From positions 15,916,714 to 15,980,713 of the forward strand of contig OZ025273.1 of assembly GCA_964019165.1 (NCBI GenBank): a stretch of DNA of 64,000 bases. The letters are read 5' to 3'. Within the stretch, counting starts at the first letter, position 1, and every line of letters begins with the position of its first letter. Source of the DNA: Mastigias papua. Lineage: Eukaryota > Cnidaria > Scyphozoa > Rhizostomeae > Mastigiidae. A program made the position numbers and the translations under genes. The notes below the pieces were generated by a model. It was not told where the DNA came from and did no database searches. It saw nothing but the letters and a program-made list of their open reading frames with translations. Positions 26,628 through 39,527 of this stretch are shown here, piece after piece.

Positions 26628-28051
26628 AATCTCTATATACTAAGATCCCTAAATGCAAATGAGCTCACCAATTGTTTACATCAAACAGACCGGCCCCCGA
26701 TGCTGTACAGGATACTCCTCTTGGGATAGTTGGGGGATCTGTCTCAGAGTCTGGTCGAATGTCTCTACGTAAGTCTAGATTGCAGCGACGGTCTGATCGT
26801 GTGTTTATAGTTTTTTGTTGCCGAGATATTCCACCTTCTCTGAGCTTCTTCGCGGACCTTTGTCTGTCCTCTATTGTGCTTCATTGTTATCGTCCACATG
26901 GATGGCACTGCTCTCAGTACAAGGCGTGTGCAATCGGGATCGGGTGTACTGAATTTTGAGGAGAGGTTTGGTGGATTTTTACCAGGTTAGTAGCTATGTT
27001 ACCTCTCTAAATTCTGTATTGTGGTTCGCTTATATATTATTCTTCTGTTCTGTGCATTTTTTGGTGTTGTACGCAATCTTTTTCGATGCATGGAGGCGGT
27101 TTCGTACACCCTCCCTCGCGATGGTTAGTCGCCATAGCCGTCGAGCAACTAATTCGTCGCTTCATTGCTATCTGAAGATTCGATTTATCATTGCCAGCCT
27201 TTATTCAGTGAAATTATAGCACTGCTGCCTTTTAGATGCGATTTACGGGTGATGTGCGCCCTTTATTTGCCTCATTTTCTAGGCCAAGTTTGAAGAGCTT
27301 CCCTCGGGGGCAATCTCGCCGCCATGACAGTCCTTCTCCATCCGTTCGATTCTGTTCGCCAGATTTCAATGCTTTAACTGGTAAGTTGTGCTAACACATG
27401 TAACAGATGTTTCATGTTGTATTCTTTGGTGTATTAGGATAGTGTTTAGTGGTTTTTTTTTCTTCCGTTTTACATAGGATACACCGAACGTGAAACTCTC
27501 AGATCGGACCTGGTTTGAATGCGACTGATGTTCCAGTTGGACGTTGAGGAACATTGTGTGGTTCTGTTACCAGGTAAGTGGTTGTCTAATGCTATAACGT
27601 TTGATGTCAAATTACCTGTGTTTCCCCTGTCCTCTGTGGGCACTTTCTATAGTATTTTCTACACTGATGTTCAATATTGCCAGCGAGATTGCAATAGCTT
27701 CCCTCGGGCGTGTTCCTCCATGACAGTTCCTCTCCACCATGCTTGATGTTATTCTCTGTTGTCGTGTCAATTCAAGCGACATTTCTTCCTTCTACTACCA
27801 GGTAAGTCGTTTGTTCATGTAATAAGGTTTGTTTTCAGATTGGCTGTAATTTTTCTGTCTACTATACATGTTTCATATTACACACCTTATCTCAGTATTT
27901 CGAGCGAGCTGCCTTGAGGAGTATGTCGCCATGACACTTCCTCTCCGATCAGATTGATTTTATTCTCTAAATTGTCTTGGTTCTGTTACAATATTTGGGA
28001 TAAAATGTTTACTGTCCTATTCCTTGCTAGATTGCTGTTTATACCTTGAAG

Positions 28052-28321
28052 TTAATGTGTGCGTAAAGGAGATACGAAATCTGTATGTTTGCGGATGAAT
28101 TGTGCTACATGAAATGCCGAATTTAGGCATTGATGAAGTGTTTTAGGTCCACGTTTGTAGTTGTATATTTGACTTATTGTGTGACTTATAGTTAAGAGTG
28201 TAAGTTGTTTTCGGTAATATAACTGTAATAAGAAGGTTGTGTTCCCCCTCAGTTCAGTCATGGACGCCACTGCTCTGTGTGTTTCATTCTCATTGCCACT
28301 AGCCACAAAATATCTTAACAC
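28052..28321 (-). other. Antisense open frame shared with U2, copy 2
   Basis: An 89-codon minus-strand frame homologous to 4153-4407. On the same strand it lies about 140 bp beyond the frame 28463-28744, so the two could be consecutive exons of an antisense transcript. That is speculative. Confidence 0.15.
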
Positions 28322-28462
28322 GTTTGTACAGAGAGGTGTATAGTGTGTATATTTTATTTCCTAACTTTTCTTGCTATTATTCCTATGATGGTTTGGTGTC
28401 CTTACACTCTTTATTTTGTTGTAGATTCTAGATAGAAATGCGAGGGGATTCCCAACTCAAGC

Positions 28463-28744
28463 TCATGATCGCAGAAACCTCTCATCCTTTGTTTGCGAAC
28501 AATAGTGTTTACACAAGACCGCAAGTTTGCAGTTGAGGGCGTGTTTACAGATTGCATGGATTTCGTTCAAGTCTTCATGGAATTTCGTCTCTTTTCTATA
28601 AGGTAAGTGACTTATTTCATTGAGAATGTGTCGATTTAGTTTTACCAGGATTGTTTTGTGTAGAATGGTCGCTACTTTCCCTGTTGGACGAGATTTAATG
28701 CCGTGGTTTGATCGAGATTCCATACGATTGCCTCGGGGGCCCAA
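28463..28744 (-). other. Antisense open frame over the exon-like block, U7
   Basis: A 93-codon frame aligning with 14733-15068 and 33636-33947, with the same Cys/His spacing. In U5 and U1 the equivalent frame is not open over its full length. Confidence 0.2.
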
Positions 28745-29959
28745 TGATCATGCCAATTCCTGTCATGTTCCCTGGATTTCTGCCTGTAAATTACTGCTTA
28801 GTTACTTCAGAAGTTTCGGTATACTATTCAGGGGATATTCATTGTATTATTTACTGATATACTAGGATATTTCAGAGTGCTGTTGATACTTTGCATTTGC
28901 GTGTGATTTTGAGGGAATTATGTATGAAGAGTTAGGCCGCTTTCTTTATGTTTGATATGTTGTCCCTCACGTCTGGTTAGCTCTTGGTTTTTCCCATACA
29001 CTTATTGTAGGCTGGAGATAAGATGGTGTTCAAATTATTCCTTGGATTGCAGTGTAATAGCTCTCTTTTCCGTTTGGTTTTTCTATAGTATATTGAGGAA
29101 AGTACTACATGTATTCTCTCTGAAACCTCGAGGGGCCTTTCATATTACTCTCAGTCACTAAAGCTTATTCCTTCCGTATTCTCAGTAGAACACTTACAAC
29201 TCTGAATCAGTGGTATATTTAAAGTGAAAGGGACAAAGTCTTATGCAGATATTGTATGTACTAATTCGTTGATACTTTGGTGTATAGTACCATGCGTTGT
29301 CAGGTTCTTCCTTCTTGATTTATTTATGGTAATATTGTGTTCTAAATTAGCTTTGTAGTCATCACACTTAAGTAACTTATTCACAAAGCTTTATTGAGTA
29401 TAGTGCTCTACTGATTGCCTTTGTACTTACAACAAGCTAACAATCTTTATTTACAAGATTCTAATCATTGTATTCACTATAGATTTTAGTGTTATTTTGG
29501 AGGACTCAGTGTATTCGTGCTTTAGTCGTAACTCTCCGTGTCCTGGCAAACCAGCCCATCCTAAGAATATCTGTTATAAAGACAATTCATGATTTCTATT
29601 CATCATTCTGCACATGATAATATGGTTTTACTGGATCAAGTAGTATTAGATAACAAGTATTTGTATTGTTTAACCTTAATTCCCAGAGCCCCGTCTTCCA
29701 GCCCACACCCCTGTTAACAGTATTGTTTGTAATCAAATGTTATCAGGGACTTACTGTAAAAGAGTATTATGTATACAAAGTTATGCCACACTCATGCACA
29801 ATTTCTGATTTTCAAATCATGTGTGACTAGGACAGTTATAGGAATATACTTTAGCTTTTATGAACTTAAATTATCAACCATCTCTATACATTGTGATTGT
29901 ATATTGCCTACTTGAATGCCTTAAGGTAGCTGTTATAGGAGTGTGGACAATATTACTGC

Positions 29960-30166
29960 GTGTGCCTAGATGACAATGTTATTCATACATTTGAAATGAT
30001 GTCCTTAGATGAAACATGTACCAATATAGTACTTGATTGTCTGACTGTAGGATTTTTATCACTAGCCTATTTCACTTTGAGATATCAGTTGTCACCACTA
30101 CCATTACTCCTTTTGATATTTCATTCTGTTTATGATCATATGTTGTTAAAGTTTTGTATTATGTAG
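29960..30166 (+). other. Conserved small open frame of type C bodies, copy 3 (shortened)
   Basis: It aligns with 1500-1760 and 6039-6299 but ends early at a stop after about 68 codons. This argues against strong constraint on the carboxyl half. Confidence 0.12.
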
Positions 30167-31322
30167 AGCCAGCAACCTTAGTTGTATTCTACTCAATTGC
30201 CACATCAAGCCCCCCTCTCAAGTGCAGATTTGATAATAAATTTGTGTGTGTGATGCAAGCTCTACATTATATCATTCATTGATAGGATTTACAGCTTTAT
30301 GTGGTTGACAAGAGGTTAGGACTCGCGTGATTTTGGTCCATAATGTTGTTACTGTTGAGTTTACTCTAGGATTACAAGGCAATATTATTTCAGTTTTGTA
30401 CACTTATGGAGCAGTCATTAAGTATTAGGGGGATGGGTGTTGAGGTACATGAGAAAATAGATTCAACAATTTTGTACCCCAGTTGGGCATGCAAATATAT
30501 TCTAGAGCCCCAGATTAAGTACTTTGTGGAGCCCAACACTTAATTTTTGTTATTGATTTTATTACATCAGTCATTTATGTCCTGGATATATAAGTTGGTG
30601 ATCCTTAGCAACAGCATAGGTAATAGTATATGAGACTTTGTTCCACCACAAGTTCATATGCAGTATTGTAGGGTTACTAAGAGGTTATTAGTCACTTATC
30701 TACACACACATAGGAATGATTTATGCACTTTGTTCTGTAGTCTTCTCAGATAGTAGAATTCTTTAGACCTGAATATGATAGGGTATTTGACTACAACCAT
30801 CTATATAATGCCAGGTTTAAGGTATGTTACTAAGTTGTACACCCCCCCCCTACGAACACCACCACCATAAGTACCTTTAATACTTGACATCTGACTTTGT
30901 GATTTCAGGCTGTATAATATATCTTAGTCATTAGCTTTCCATCATACTATGCTGACTATTATAAAGTGATGTTGTATTACCAGGCAATATTCTTTTATTT
31001 GTATGACCTTACAGTATAGGTCCTTTGAGCTATTATAATTGCATTACACCTAATTTATTGGATCTTATTATGTAGTAAAGCAATTGGACAAGATTAATAG
31101 CTAAAACCAGATAGAGGTTGCAGTCATACCTCTCATTTGATATGACATACTATATCGTCTATGACATGTTTACATTATGCAGCACCATTATTGTATAAGA
31201 CTCATTACATTAGGATTGAATCATGGAGGAGATATTGTATGATGTATGTCCATTTATGCCTCATTGCACACACCACTTTAAACACTTATATGGTTAGTTC
31301 ATGTAATAGAGACTAGCTTAGT

Positions 31323-31869
31323 AATGATAGCCCGCTATACGCGGGCTCCCCTACCCCAGTTCAAAAGTTGCAGATTAGCCTTGGAAAGACTAACGCAGTG
31401 CCCCCATGAAAGCTGCATGGTCCGCATTGTCAATGAGCATGGGTGAAAAAGCTCGCATAGGATCATGGGAAGATGACGTCATGGGCCTCTGCATTGGAGC
31501 ACGTGACATCCGGCTTTGCAATGGAGAAATCAACAAAAATTTGCGAGAAAAAATTGTGCAAAATTGGGCTTTTTTCTCTTTCTTTTAATCCTCAAGAGCC
31601 CCATAGCCTAGCGCAGGTATCCGAGCATTTTTGCACAATTTTTTCTCGCAAATGTTTGTTGATTTCTCCATTGCAAAGCCGGATGTCACGTGCTCCAATG
31701 CAGAGGCCCATGAGGTCATCCTCCCATGATCCTATGCGAGCTTTTTCATCCATGCTCATTGACAATGCGGACCATGCAGCTTTCATGGGGGCACTGCGTT
31801 AGTCTTTCCAAGGCTAATCTGCAACTTTTGAACTGGGGTAGGGGAGCCCGCCTCTAGCGGGCTATCATT
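31323..31869. repeat. Palindrome P7 (small central deletion in left arm)
   Basis: Arms run from aatgatagcccgctatacgc to ctagcgggctatcatt. At the centre the left arm goes from gtgcaaaattgg straight to gcttttttctc and lacks the roughly 30 bp that would mirror the ctagcgcaggtatccgagc stretch of the right arm. The right CRE-like core is changed to tgaggtca. Confidence 0.9.
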
Positions 31870-34800
31870 GCTATCTCTATATACTAAGATCCCTAAAATG
31901 CAAATGAGCAAAGATCAAATGGGCCGCCGGTCAGCTCGTGGTAAAAACTCCTCCTAGGTCTTCTGCTTGATCGGTCTTAACCTTTCGCCGAGGGTCCAGT
32001 CCTATGTCTAATTGATATTCTAGATGTCATTTTAATTTTATCAATTTTTTTTGCAACGATATTCGACTTTTTCTGATGGACTGCGTGCGCCTTTGTTGTG
32101 ACCTTTTGTTCTCCATTGTGTTCGTCCACACGGCAAGCCTGCTCTCAGTGTAGTTTCATCTCGCACTGGATGAGGATGATTGTAGATTCCGTGTGAAATT
32201 TCACTTTTTTTATGGCAGGTGAGTGACTGTTTTCGATCCAAAGTGGTCTTTTCATGTTTCCTGTAACTCCTGCACAGAACATCGGTGATTTCTGTTGTGT
32301 TAGGCAAGGTAATCTCATGTTTTGAGCGAGAATCCAATGCCTACCCTCGGGGATATTATCGCCATGACAGTTGAAGAGCCAACTCAAGGAAAATTTCGTT
32401 GTTTTCCTGCCAGGTGAGTCACAATTTTTGTACAAAACATTTCGATTAGAGTGTGTCGATTAGTCCTTCATTGGATGTGTGCATTGCCTAGGATTATGAG
32501 CTAGATATTTCAATGTTTTCAGCGAAATCCTCCCGCGAACCTCTCGCTGGATTAGCGCCATGACTGTTCCTTCCCAAGCCGTTCCACTCTCTTCCCTAGA
32601 TCAACTTGCTGTTTGTGCTAAATTGTTAGTATGTATTGACGAGAAGTGTACAGTTTTATTCCCTGCTATTTAAGTGTGAATTTCATGTGCATATACTGGA
32701 GATGATTGCGATCGTGTAGCTTTTACTTTGGACACTTCCCTCAATGGTAGAGTTTGCCCTTTGACTTGGAAGGAACTATTATAGGTATTTTCTACCAAGT
32801 GAGTGGTTTTCTAATGCTATAACGTTTGATTTCAAATTGCCTGTCTTTCCCCTGTCCTCTGTGTGCACTTTCTATGGTATTGTCGACACTTAATGTTCAA
32901 TATTGCTAGCGAGATTGCAATAGCTTCCCTCGGGGGTTTTCCGCCATGACAGTTCATCTCCACCATGCTTGATGTTATTCTCTCTTGGTTGGTGAATTCA
33001 AGCGAACTTTCGTCCTTCTACTACTAGGTAAGTCGTTTTTACATATAATCAGGTGTGTTTTCAGATGGCCTATAATTTGTCTGTCTACTATACATGTTTC
33101 ATTTTACACATGTTATATCAGTATTTTCAGCGAGCTTCCCTCGGTGGTATTTCGCCATTACACATCCTCTCCGATCGGATGGATTTTATTCTCTGGATTG
33201 CTGTGGGTCTTTCACAATATTGTGATGAAATACTTATGATATGTTTACTGTTGTATCCCTTGCTGGATTGCTATATTTATTCCTTGAAGTTAATGCGTGG
33301 ATAGATGGCATAGGAGATCGTTATGTTTCCTGATGAATTATGGTACATGGGCTGCTTAATTTGGTCATTCCTGAATTCAGTTGGGCCTATGTTTTCATGT
33401 TTTTATGTGACTTACTGATAAGAGTGTAAGTTTTTATGTGTGATATAACTGTTATCAGAAGTTCCCATTCCCCCCAGTTCAGCCAAGGAAGCACCTGCTC
33501 TGTGTGTTTGATTCTCATTGCCAGTAGTCAAGAAACATCTAAATACGTTTGAACAGAGATGTCCAAAGTGTGTATAATTTACTTGCTAACTGTTCTTAAT
33601 ATTATTCTGGTGATATTTTGGTATTCTTACACGCTTTATTTTGTTGTATGTTGTAGATAGACATGCGAGGGGATTCCCAACTTCAGTTCACGATTGCAGA
33701 ACCTCTCATCCTTTGTTTGCGAACAATAGTGTTTACACAAGGCCGCAAGTTTGCAGTTGAGGGCGTGTTTACAAAGTGGATGGATATCTTGCAATTCTTC
33801 GTGGAATTTCGTCTCTTCTCTATAAGGTAAGTGGCTTATTTCATTAACAAGGTTTCGATTTAGTTTTACCAGGATTATTTTGTTTAGAATGATCACTACT
33901 TTCCCAGCTAGACGAGATTTGGTGCGATGGTTTGAGGGAGATTCCATACGATTGCCTCTGCTCGGGGGTCATATGATCATGGCCATTCCTTTCATGTTCG
34001 CTTGATTTTCGCCTGTAACTTACCGTTGTGTTACTACGGAAGTTTCGGTATAATATTTAGGAGATCCTTAGTGTATTATTTACAGATATAATAGGACTTT
34101 TAGCGTGCTGTTTGTACTTTGTCTTTGTGCGAGATTTTCACTGACTTATAACTGGATAGTTAGGCCGCTTTGTTTACGGTTGAGATGTTGTCAGTCACTT
34201 CTGCTTAGCTCTTGCTTTTTATAATATACTTATTGTAAGCTGGAGCTAAGATATTGTTCAAATTATTCGTTTGAGTATTGGACTGTACTAGATCTCTTTC
34301 CCGTTCACTGTTCTTGCAGTATTTTGAGAAAAGTACTACGTGTACTCTCTCTCACACTTTGAGGGGCGGTTCTTATTCATCTCAGTCGCAGTGTGTTATT
34401 CCCATTAGTACACTTTTCTGTATCCTAAATCACTCGGTTATTTATAGTTAAAGGTGCCAAGTCTTATACGGATATTTTATCTACTAATTCGTTGATAATT
34501 TCGTGTATAGTACTGGATGCGTTGTCCTGTTGTTCCTTCTTGATTTATTTACACTGATATTGTCTTCTAACTTAGGTGTGTATTCAATACACTTAAGTAA
34601 CTTATTCCTGAGGCTGTATTCAGTATACTACTTTACTGATTGCCTATGTAGTTACAGCAGTTTAATACTCTTTATTTACAACAGTCTAATAAGTGTGTTC
34701 ACTATAAATTTGACTTTTATTTTCCTTGAATCAGCATTTGGGTTCTTTTATGCTAAATATTCGTCTCCTGGCTACCCAGCTCTCTGCCTTTATCAGATCA

Positions 34801-35770
34801 TTTGTTATAGACGCCATTAATGATTTCCATGCCTCATTCTGCACATGATAACATGGTTTCAATGGATCTTTTAGTGTTAGATAACAAGCATTTGTATTGT
34901 CTTGGAGCCCCACCTTTGAGCTCCCACTCCACTTTACAGTATTGTTCATAGTCAAATGTTATAAGGGGCTTGCTATAAGAGATTATTATGTATAGAAGGT
35001 TGTTTCACACTCATATACAAGTTTGAAATCATTGTTGAATATGTCATAGCATTGTTTAGGAATATTCTTTAGTTTCTATGCACTTGAATTATGGAGTATA
35101 ATTAGACATTGTCATTTGAAACAACCTACTTGAATGCAAGCGAGTACTGGGTGTTTAGGAAGATTAATGGTTACACTCAGCTGACAGTTGCACCCATGTA
35201 TAGCAATTTATGTGCAATATTTAACCTGTAATACTGTAAGGCACATCTACCCTGCTAAAGTGAACTAGACTCCTTAGGTTAGACTTGATATCTATGCATA
35301 TGCATATATGTAATTGTAGTATTTTGAGGCATTAAGTAATACACACTAGCACCACAAATAATCATTTGGTAAACTTAATGACAATAGCAGTGTAGGTTCA
35401 TGATTTTCATTAATACACAGCCATATATGTAGTATATTATTTGTATTCTATAGAGACAAATGATGTTACAAACAATTTCTACCCTTTGATACAATGTAAA
35501 TTTACCCTACTACATTGTACTCGACTCCTTAGGTTGCAAATTATTATCATGCTTAAGAATGCATTTGATTGTGGTATTTTAAGGAATTAGTATAGGACAT
35601 AACCACACATTTCATTAGGTAAGTTTAATTCAAATAGCTTGGAAAGTTATTCATTTTCATTCATACACAGCTGTATATGTAGTATATTATTTGTATTCTA
35701 TGGATACAAGTGATGTTATACACAATATGTTATATGTTAAGCAATTCTATTGATATGACTAAGACTAGCA
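31870..35770 (+). repeat. Macrosatellite body U8 (B-type head, A-type tail)
   Basis: The head has ATGCAAAT at 31898-31905. Module cores near 32358, 32560, 32942 and 33152 and the exon-like block 33657-33826 are of B type (compare U4). Near 35150 the sequence switches to the A-type tail (ttaggaagattaatggttac, compare 25477 and 40028) but lacks the upstream (ATG)n section. It ends in the A-type aagactagcagttg before an A-subfamily palindrome. Confidence 0.78.
33636..33947 (-). other. Antisense open frame over the exon-like block, U8
   Basis: A 103-codon frame, the third copy of the set at 14733-15068 and 28463-28744. A single-base loss in the plus-strand block near 33697 changes the carboxyl end of this peptide relative to the others. 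Confidence 0.2.
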
Positions 35771-36290
35771 GTTGTTTGATAGCCCGCTAGACGCGGGCTC
35801 CCCTACCGCCAACCAAAGCTGGAGATTAGCCTTGGAAAGACTAACGCAGTCGCCCATTGACGCAGCATGGTCCGCATTTTCGATGAGGATCATGGGATGG
35901 TGACGTCATGGGCCTCTGCGATGGAGCACGTGACCATCAGCATTGCATTGGTCAAATCGAAAAAATTGCCAGAAAAAATTGTGCAAAAAATGCTCGGATA
36001 CCTGCGCTAGGCTACGGGGCTTTCCACCTTTCCTTATACAGCCCCGTAGCCTAGCGCAGGTATCCGAGCATTTTTTGCACAATTTTTTCTGGCAATTTTT
36101 TCGATTTGACCAATGCAATGCTGATGGTCACGTGCTCCATCGCAGAGGCCCATGACGTCACCATCCCATGATCCTCATCGAAAATGCGGACCATGCTGCG
36201 TCAATGGGCGACTGCGTTAGTCTTTCCAAGGCTAATCTCCAGCTTTGGTTGGCGGTAGGGGAGCCCGCGTCTAGCGGGCTATCAAACAAC
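35771..36290. repeat. Palindrome P8
   Basis: A near-perfect inverted repeat of 520 bp. CRE-like cores are at 35901-35908 and 36153-36160; E-boxes are at 35927-35932 and 36129-36134. Both arms share the private variant gccagaaaaaattg / caattttttctggc. The spacer lies near 36022-36040. Confidence 0.93.
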
Positions 36291-39200
36291 TTCTCTATAT
36301 ACTAAGATCCCTATATGCTAATTTATGCCAGACCAATTACAGGGCTCGGATTGTACCACGTGATTCTCGAAGATCAAAGAGACCTGCAGGTAGCGCGTGA
36401 AATTATCTATTGCTAACGGGTGCGGGGGCTAGAGCTGAGACTTGTGTCGAGGGTCGATGCAGGTGTTCTACTTTGTACATTTGTTGAGATACTAATTTTA
36501 TCTGTTTTTTTCGCGGAGATATTCGACTTTCTGGGAGAACCTACGCGAGCCTTTGTTTGCCTCTATTGTTCTCCATTGTCTTCGTCCGCAAAGTTGACCA
36601 GTTCCCAGTACCACGCGTGCGCTCACAAACTGATGTCGATGCTCTTGGTATTACAGAGGTGTTTACTTTTCCCTCGGATGAGTAGCTGGTTTCGTGCCAA
36701 AAGGGTTAATTCGTAGTTTGCAGTGATTCCTTTCACAGCTGTATGCGTTTTCTATGGGTTTCAGCAACCTGTGGCCTTGATTTCAGCCAGATTGCACTGT
36801 TCTCCCTCGTGCGACTATCGGCATGACAGTTGAGTATTTGCCTCGAGGAGACTTTCTGTTTTTGCTGCAGGCGAGTTGTCGTTTTTGTTATACCTTCTAA
36901 TTTGATGTATGTTCTAATGTGTTTTCTTCCTCGGATCTACGCATTTTTTACTTTCATCGGGTGTTTATTTCCAAATTTTCACCCGGTTTGCAATACCTTC
37001 CCTCGGGGGTATTTCGCCATGACAGTTTGCCACTTTAGGCAGTGTTTGCGAGGTGGAGATTAATGTAGTGAATTCGAGGAGAAATTTGTCGTCATTCGGC
37101 TAGATAATTCTTTGGTGTATGTGTGAGGGTATCGGTTTATATTTGCCCCTTTATGTCCTTTCTTGATTGTATGCTTTTGCGAAGTTTGTCTGAGATGTAC
37201 CTATTTTGACCAAATACGCACGAGATTGCATGCATGGTATGTTGGTGGTGCCAGATTCGGTCAGGCCCTGTTGATTTTTGTCGCTAAATAGCCGTTATTT
37301 TTCTACCAAGGTCTGGTGCAATAGTTTTCCCATGCGTGCCGTCATGAGCGACGGGTTTTCTCAGTGATTTTGATGTCGTTTTACTTTGAGGGGTTTTCCG
37401 AGATCAGTTTCATTTCAGACATAGCTATCACGGCGGGGCAGTAGATTCTGAAATTGTACATGCTATAAATCGCTGTGGAATCTACTACAATATCCGTGAA
37501 TTTTTAATAGTTATAACTCAGTTCCGTGTTGCTTCCAGAATGAATACATTTGCGGGGTTTGCCAAGTGCCGTTTCTATCAACTCATGGCCAATACACTGG
37601 GGTACTGGATTGTTGCGAGCATTTGTGTTAATTGTGCTCAATATATATACTCTGAAGTGTTTATATCGTACTTGCTAAGGATGTTTGGTATAATCCCTCT
37701 ACCTTGTAAGTGTAAGTGAGTTTCGATTTTATTGTAGATGGTCGCGTGAAATATGATATGTTCCTGACGTTATCTTACGATAGCAGTTCTTTTGTTTCCG
37801 AACAATACACATGACCGCATGTTCGTGGTTGAGGAGTTTCCACAGATGGGATTGTGCTGTTGGCATTGCAACTGAACTTTGATGCGTTTTTCTACATGGT
37901 AAGTCGCCTGTTGTCTTTCAAAAGCTTCGAGTTGGTTTTACCAGTGCTTTTATCCTTAAATGTTTGTGTTTGCTAGGTCTAAATATGGTGTAGCGGACTC
38001 TTTTCGTGGAGATTCTCTCGGTTTGCCTCAGCGCTGTGTTATACATGCTATGTTCCAGTTCCATTGACTTTTCCTTCACAAATGCACTGTGATATTGCTC
38101 TTAGAGTTTGATGCAACTATTCACGGAGTATTAACAGTAATATTCCTTGCTGGACTGAGATTTAGTAATGTTATTGGTGCTTAATGTAATGACAGAAAAT
38201 GAAGTATCATCACAGTCATCCTTAAAGGCATTGGCCAAATTGTTGATTTTATTTCTCATTCGCCCATTTAACCGTACAAGCATTTATATTGGAGAATGGT
38301 TACTGTTTTGCTTCTAAGACGATATTTATTAATGGTGATTTGAGAGAGATTTAAAAATTTTGTTTCTGGGGCATTATCGGCAAGCCATTTTTCTTCAGAT
38401 CGCTTGATTTTCGCTACTACATTGCCGCTGTGCCACTGCTAACGTTTACTTCTGCCTGCGTCTGGTATTTATAAGATCCTAGAGTATTATACCCTGATAT
38501 ACTAGGAGTTTGTACCGTGCTCTTGCCATTTAGTTTAACTCATGTGTTGGACTTCAGGATATCTCAGAATTAGGCCGTTTTGTTTACGTTTTTAATGTTG
38601 CTAATCAATTCTAATTAGCCCTTAGCTTTTACCATGCAGTCATTCCAACCTAAAGCTAAGCTGTTGTTCAATGTATTCTTTGCAGCATTGTAGCTAGATA
38701 GCTGTACATTCCCATTTTGTTTCATTCCAATATAATAGGGAATGTTTTGTATATGTATTTAGTACCCCATACATGAGACATTACTCATTATATTACTCTA
38801 TATATTACCTCTGTATTTAGATCTGGTTCATAGTTGTTTCAGTGTATGTAGTAGTGTTATTTTTGTGTAGTCAAGGTGCATTGTCCTGTTATGATGACTG
38901 TGTATTTACTGGGAGAGATGCCCCTTTCAGTCTGAGATCACATGTTACAAATACCATGTCTGATGTCCATAGGTCATTCTGCACATGATGATATAGATTT
39001 CAGGAATGAGTAAGTAGTAGCTAGCAACATCATGTGTATTGTCCCCTTCATCCCCTCCCCCTTCCTGCAACTACTATTATTTGTTAAAATCTGATTTTGT
39101 GATTCATGTTGTACAGTGTATCACCAATTCATGCAATAAGCACCTCTGCAGTTATTATATGAGGGTATAATATATAATATGTATGTGATAGTATTTTAAT

Positions 39201-39428
39201 TCTATGAACATAAGCTATGATGTCCTCTGAAGTATTAAAATTGAATAGTTGCTAAGTTTTGATGCCTCTAGCACAATATTATATGAGATTGTAAGATAAT
39301 AATATACCAAATGAAAGAGACAATCTTGCATTTAAATTTGCATGCAAACCTTTATCTATGACACAGTGGTAATGATTAGACGTTATTTGTATCCACAAGT
39401 TGACAATTGAATATAGTAGTTAAATTAA

Positions 39429-39527
<99 letters not shown>

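Larger units (their letters stand above)
26628..31322 (+). repeat. Macrosatellite body U7 (type C, full length)
   Basis: The best complete type C body. The head has TATATA, ATGCAAAT at 26653-26660 and CCAAT at 26668-26672. Module cores lie near 27108, 27299, 27700 and 27914, and donor-like gtaag/gtgag sites close each module. The exon-like block is 28425-28602, bounded by ttgttgtag and gtaagtga. The tail contains the small frame 29960-30166 and a poly-C/CAC tract near 30840, and ends gagactagcttag. Confidence 0.8.
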
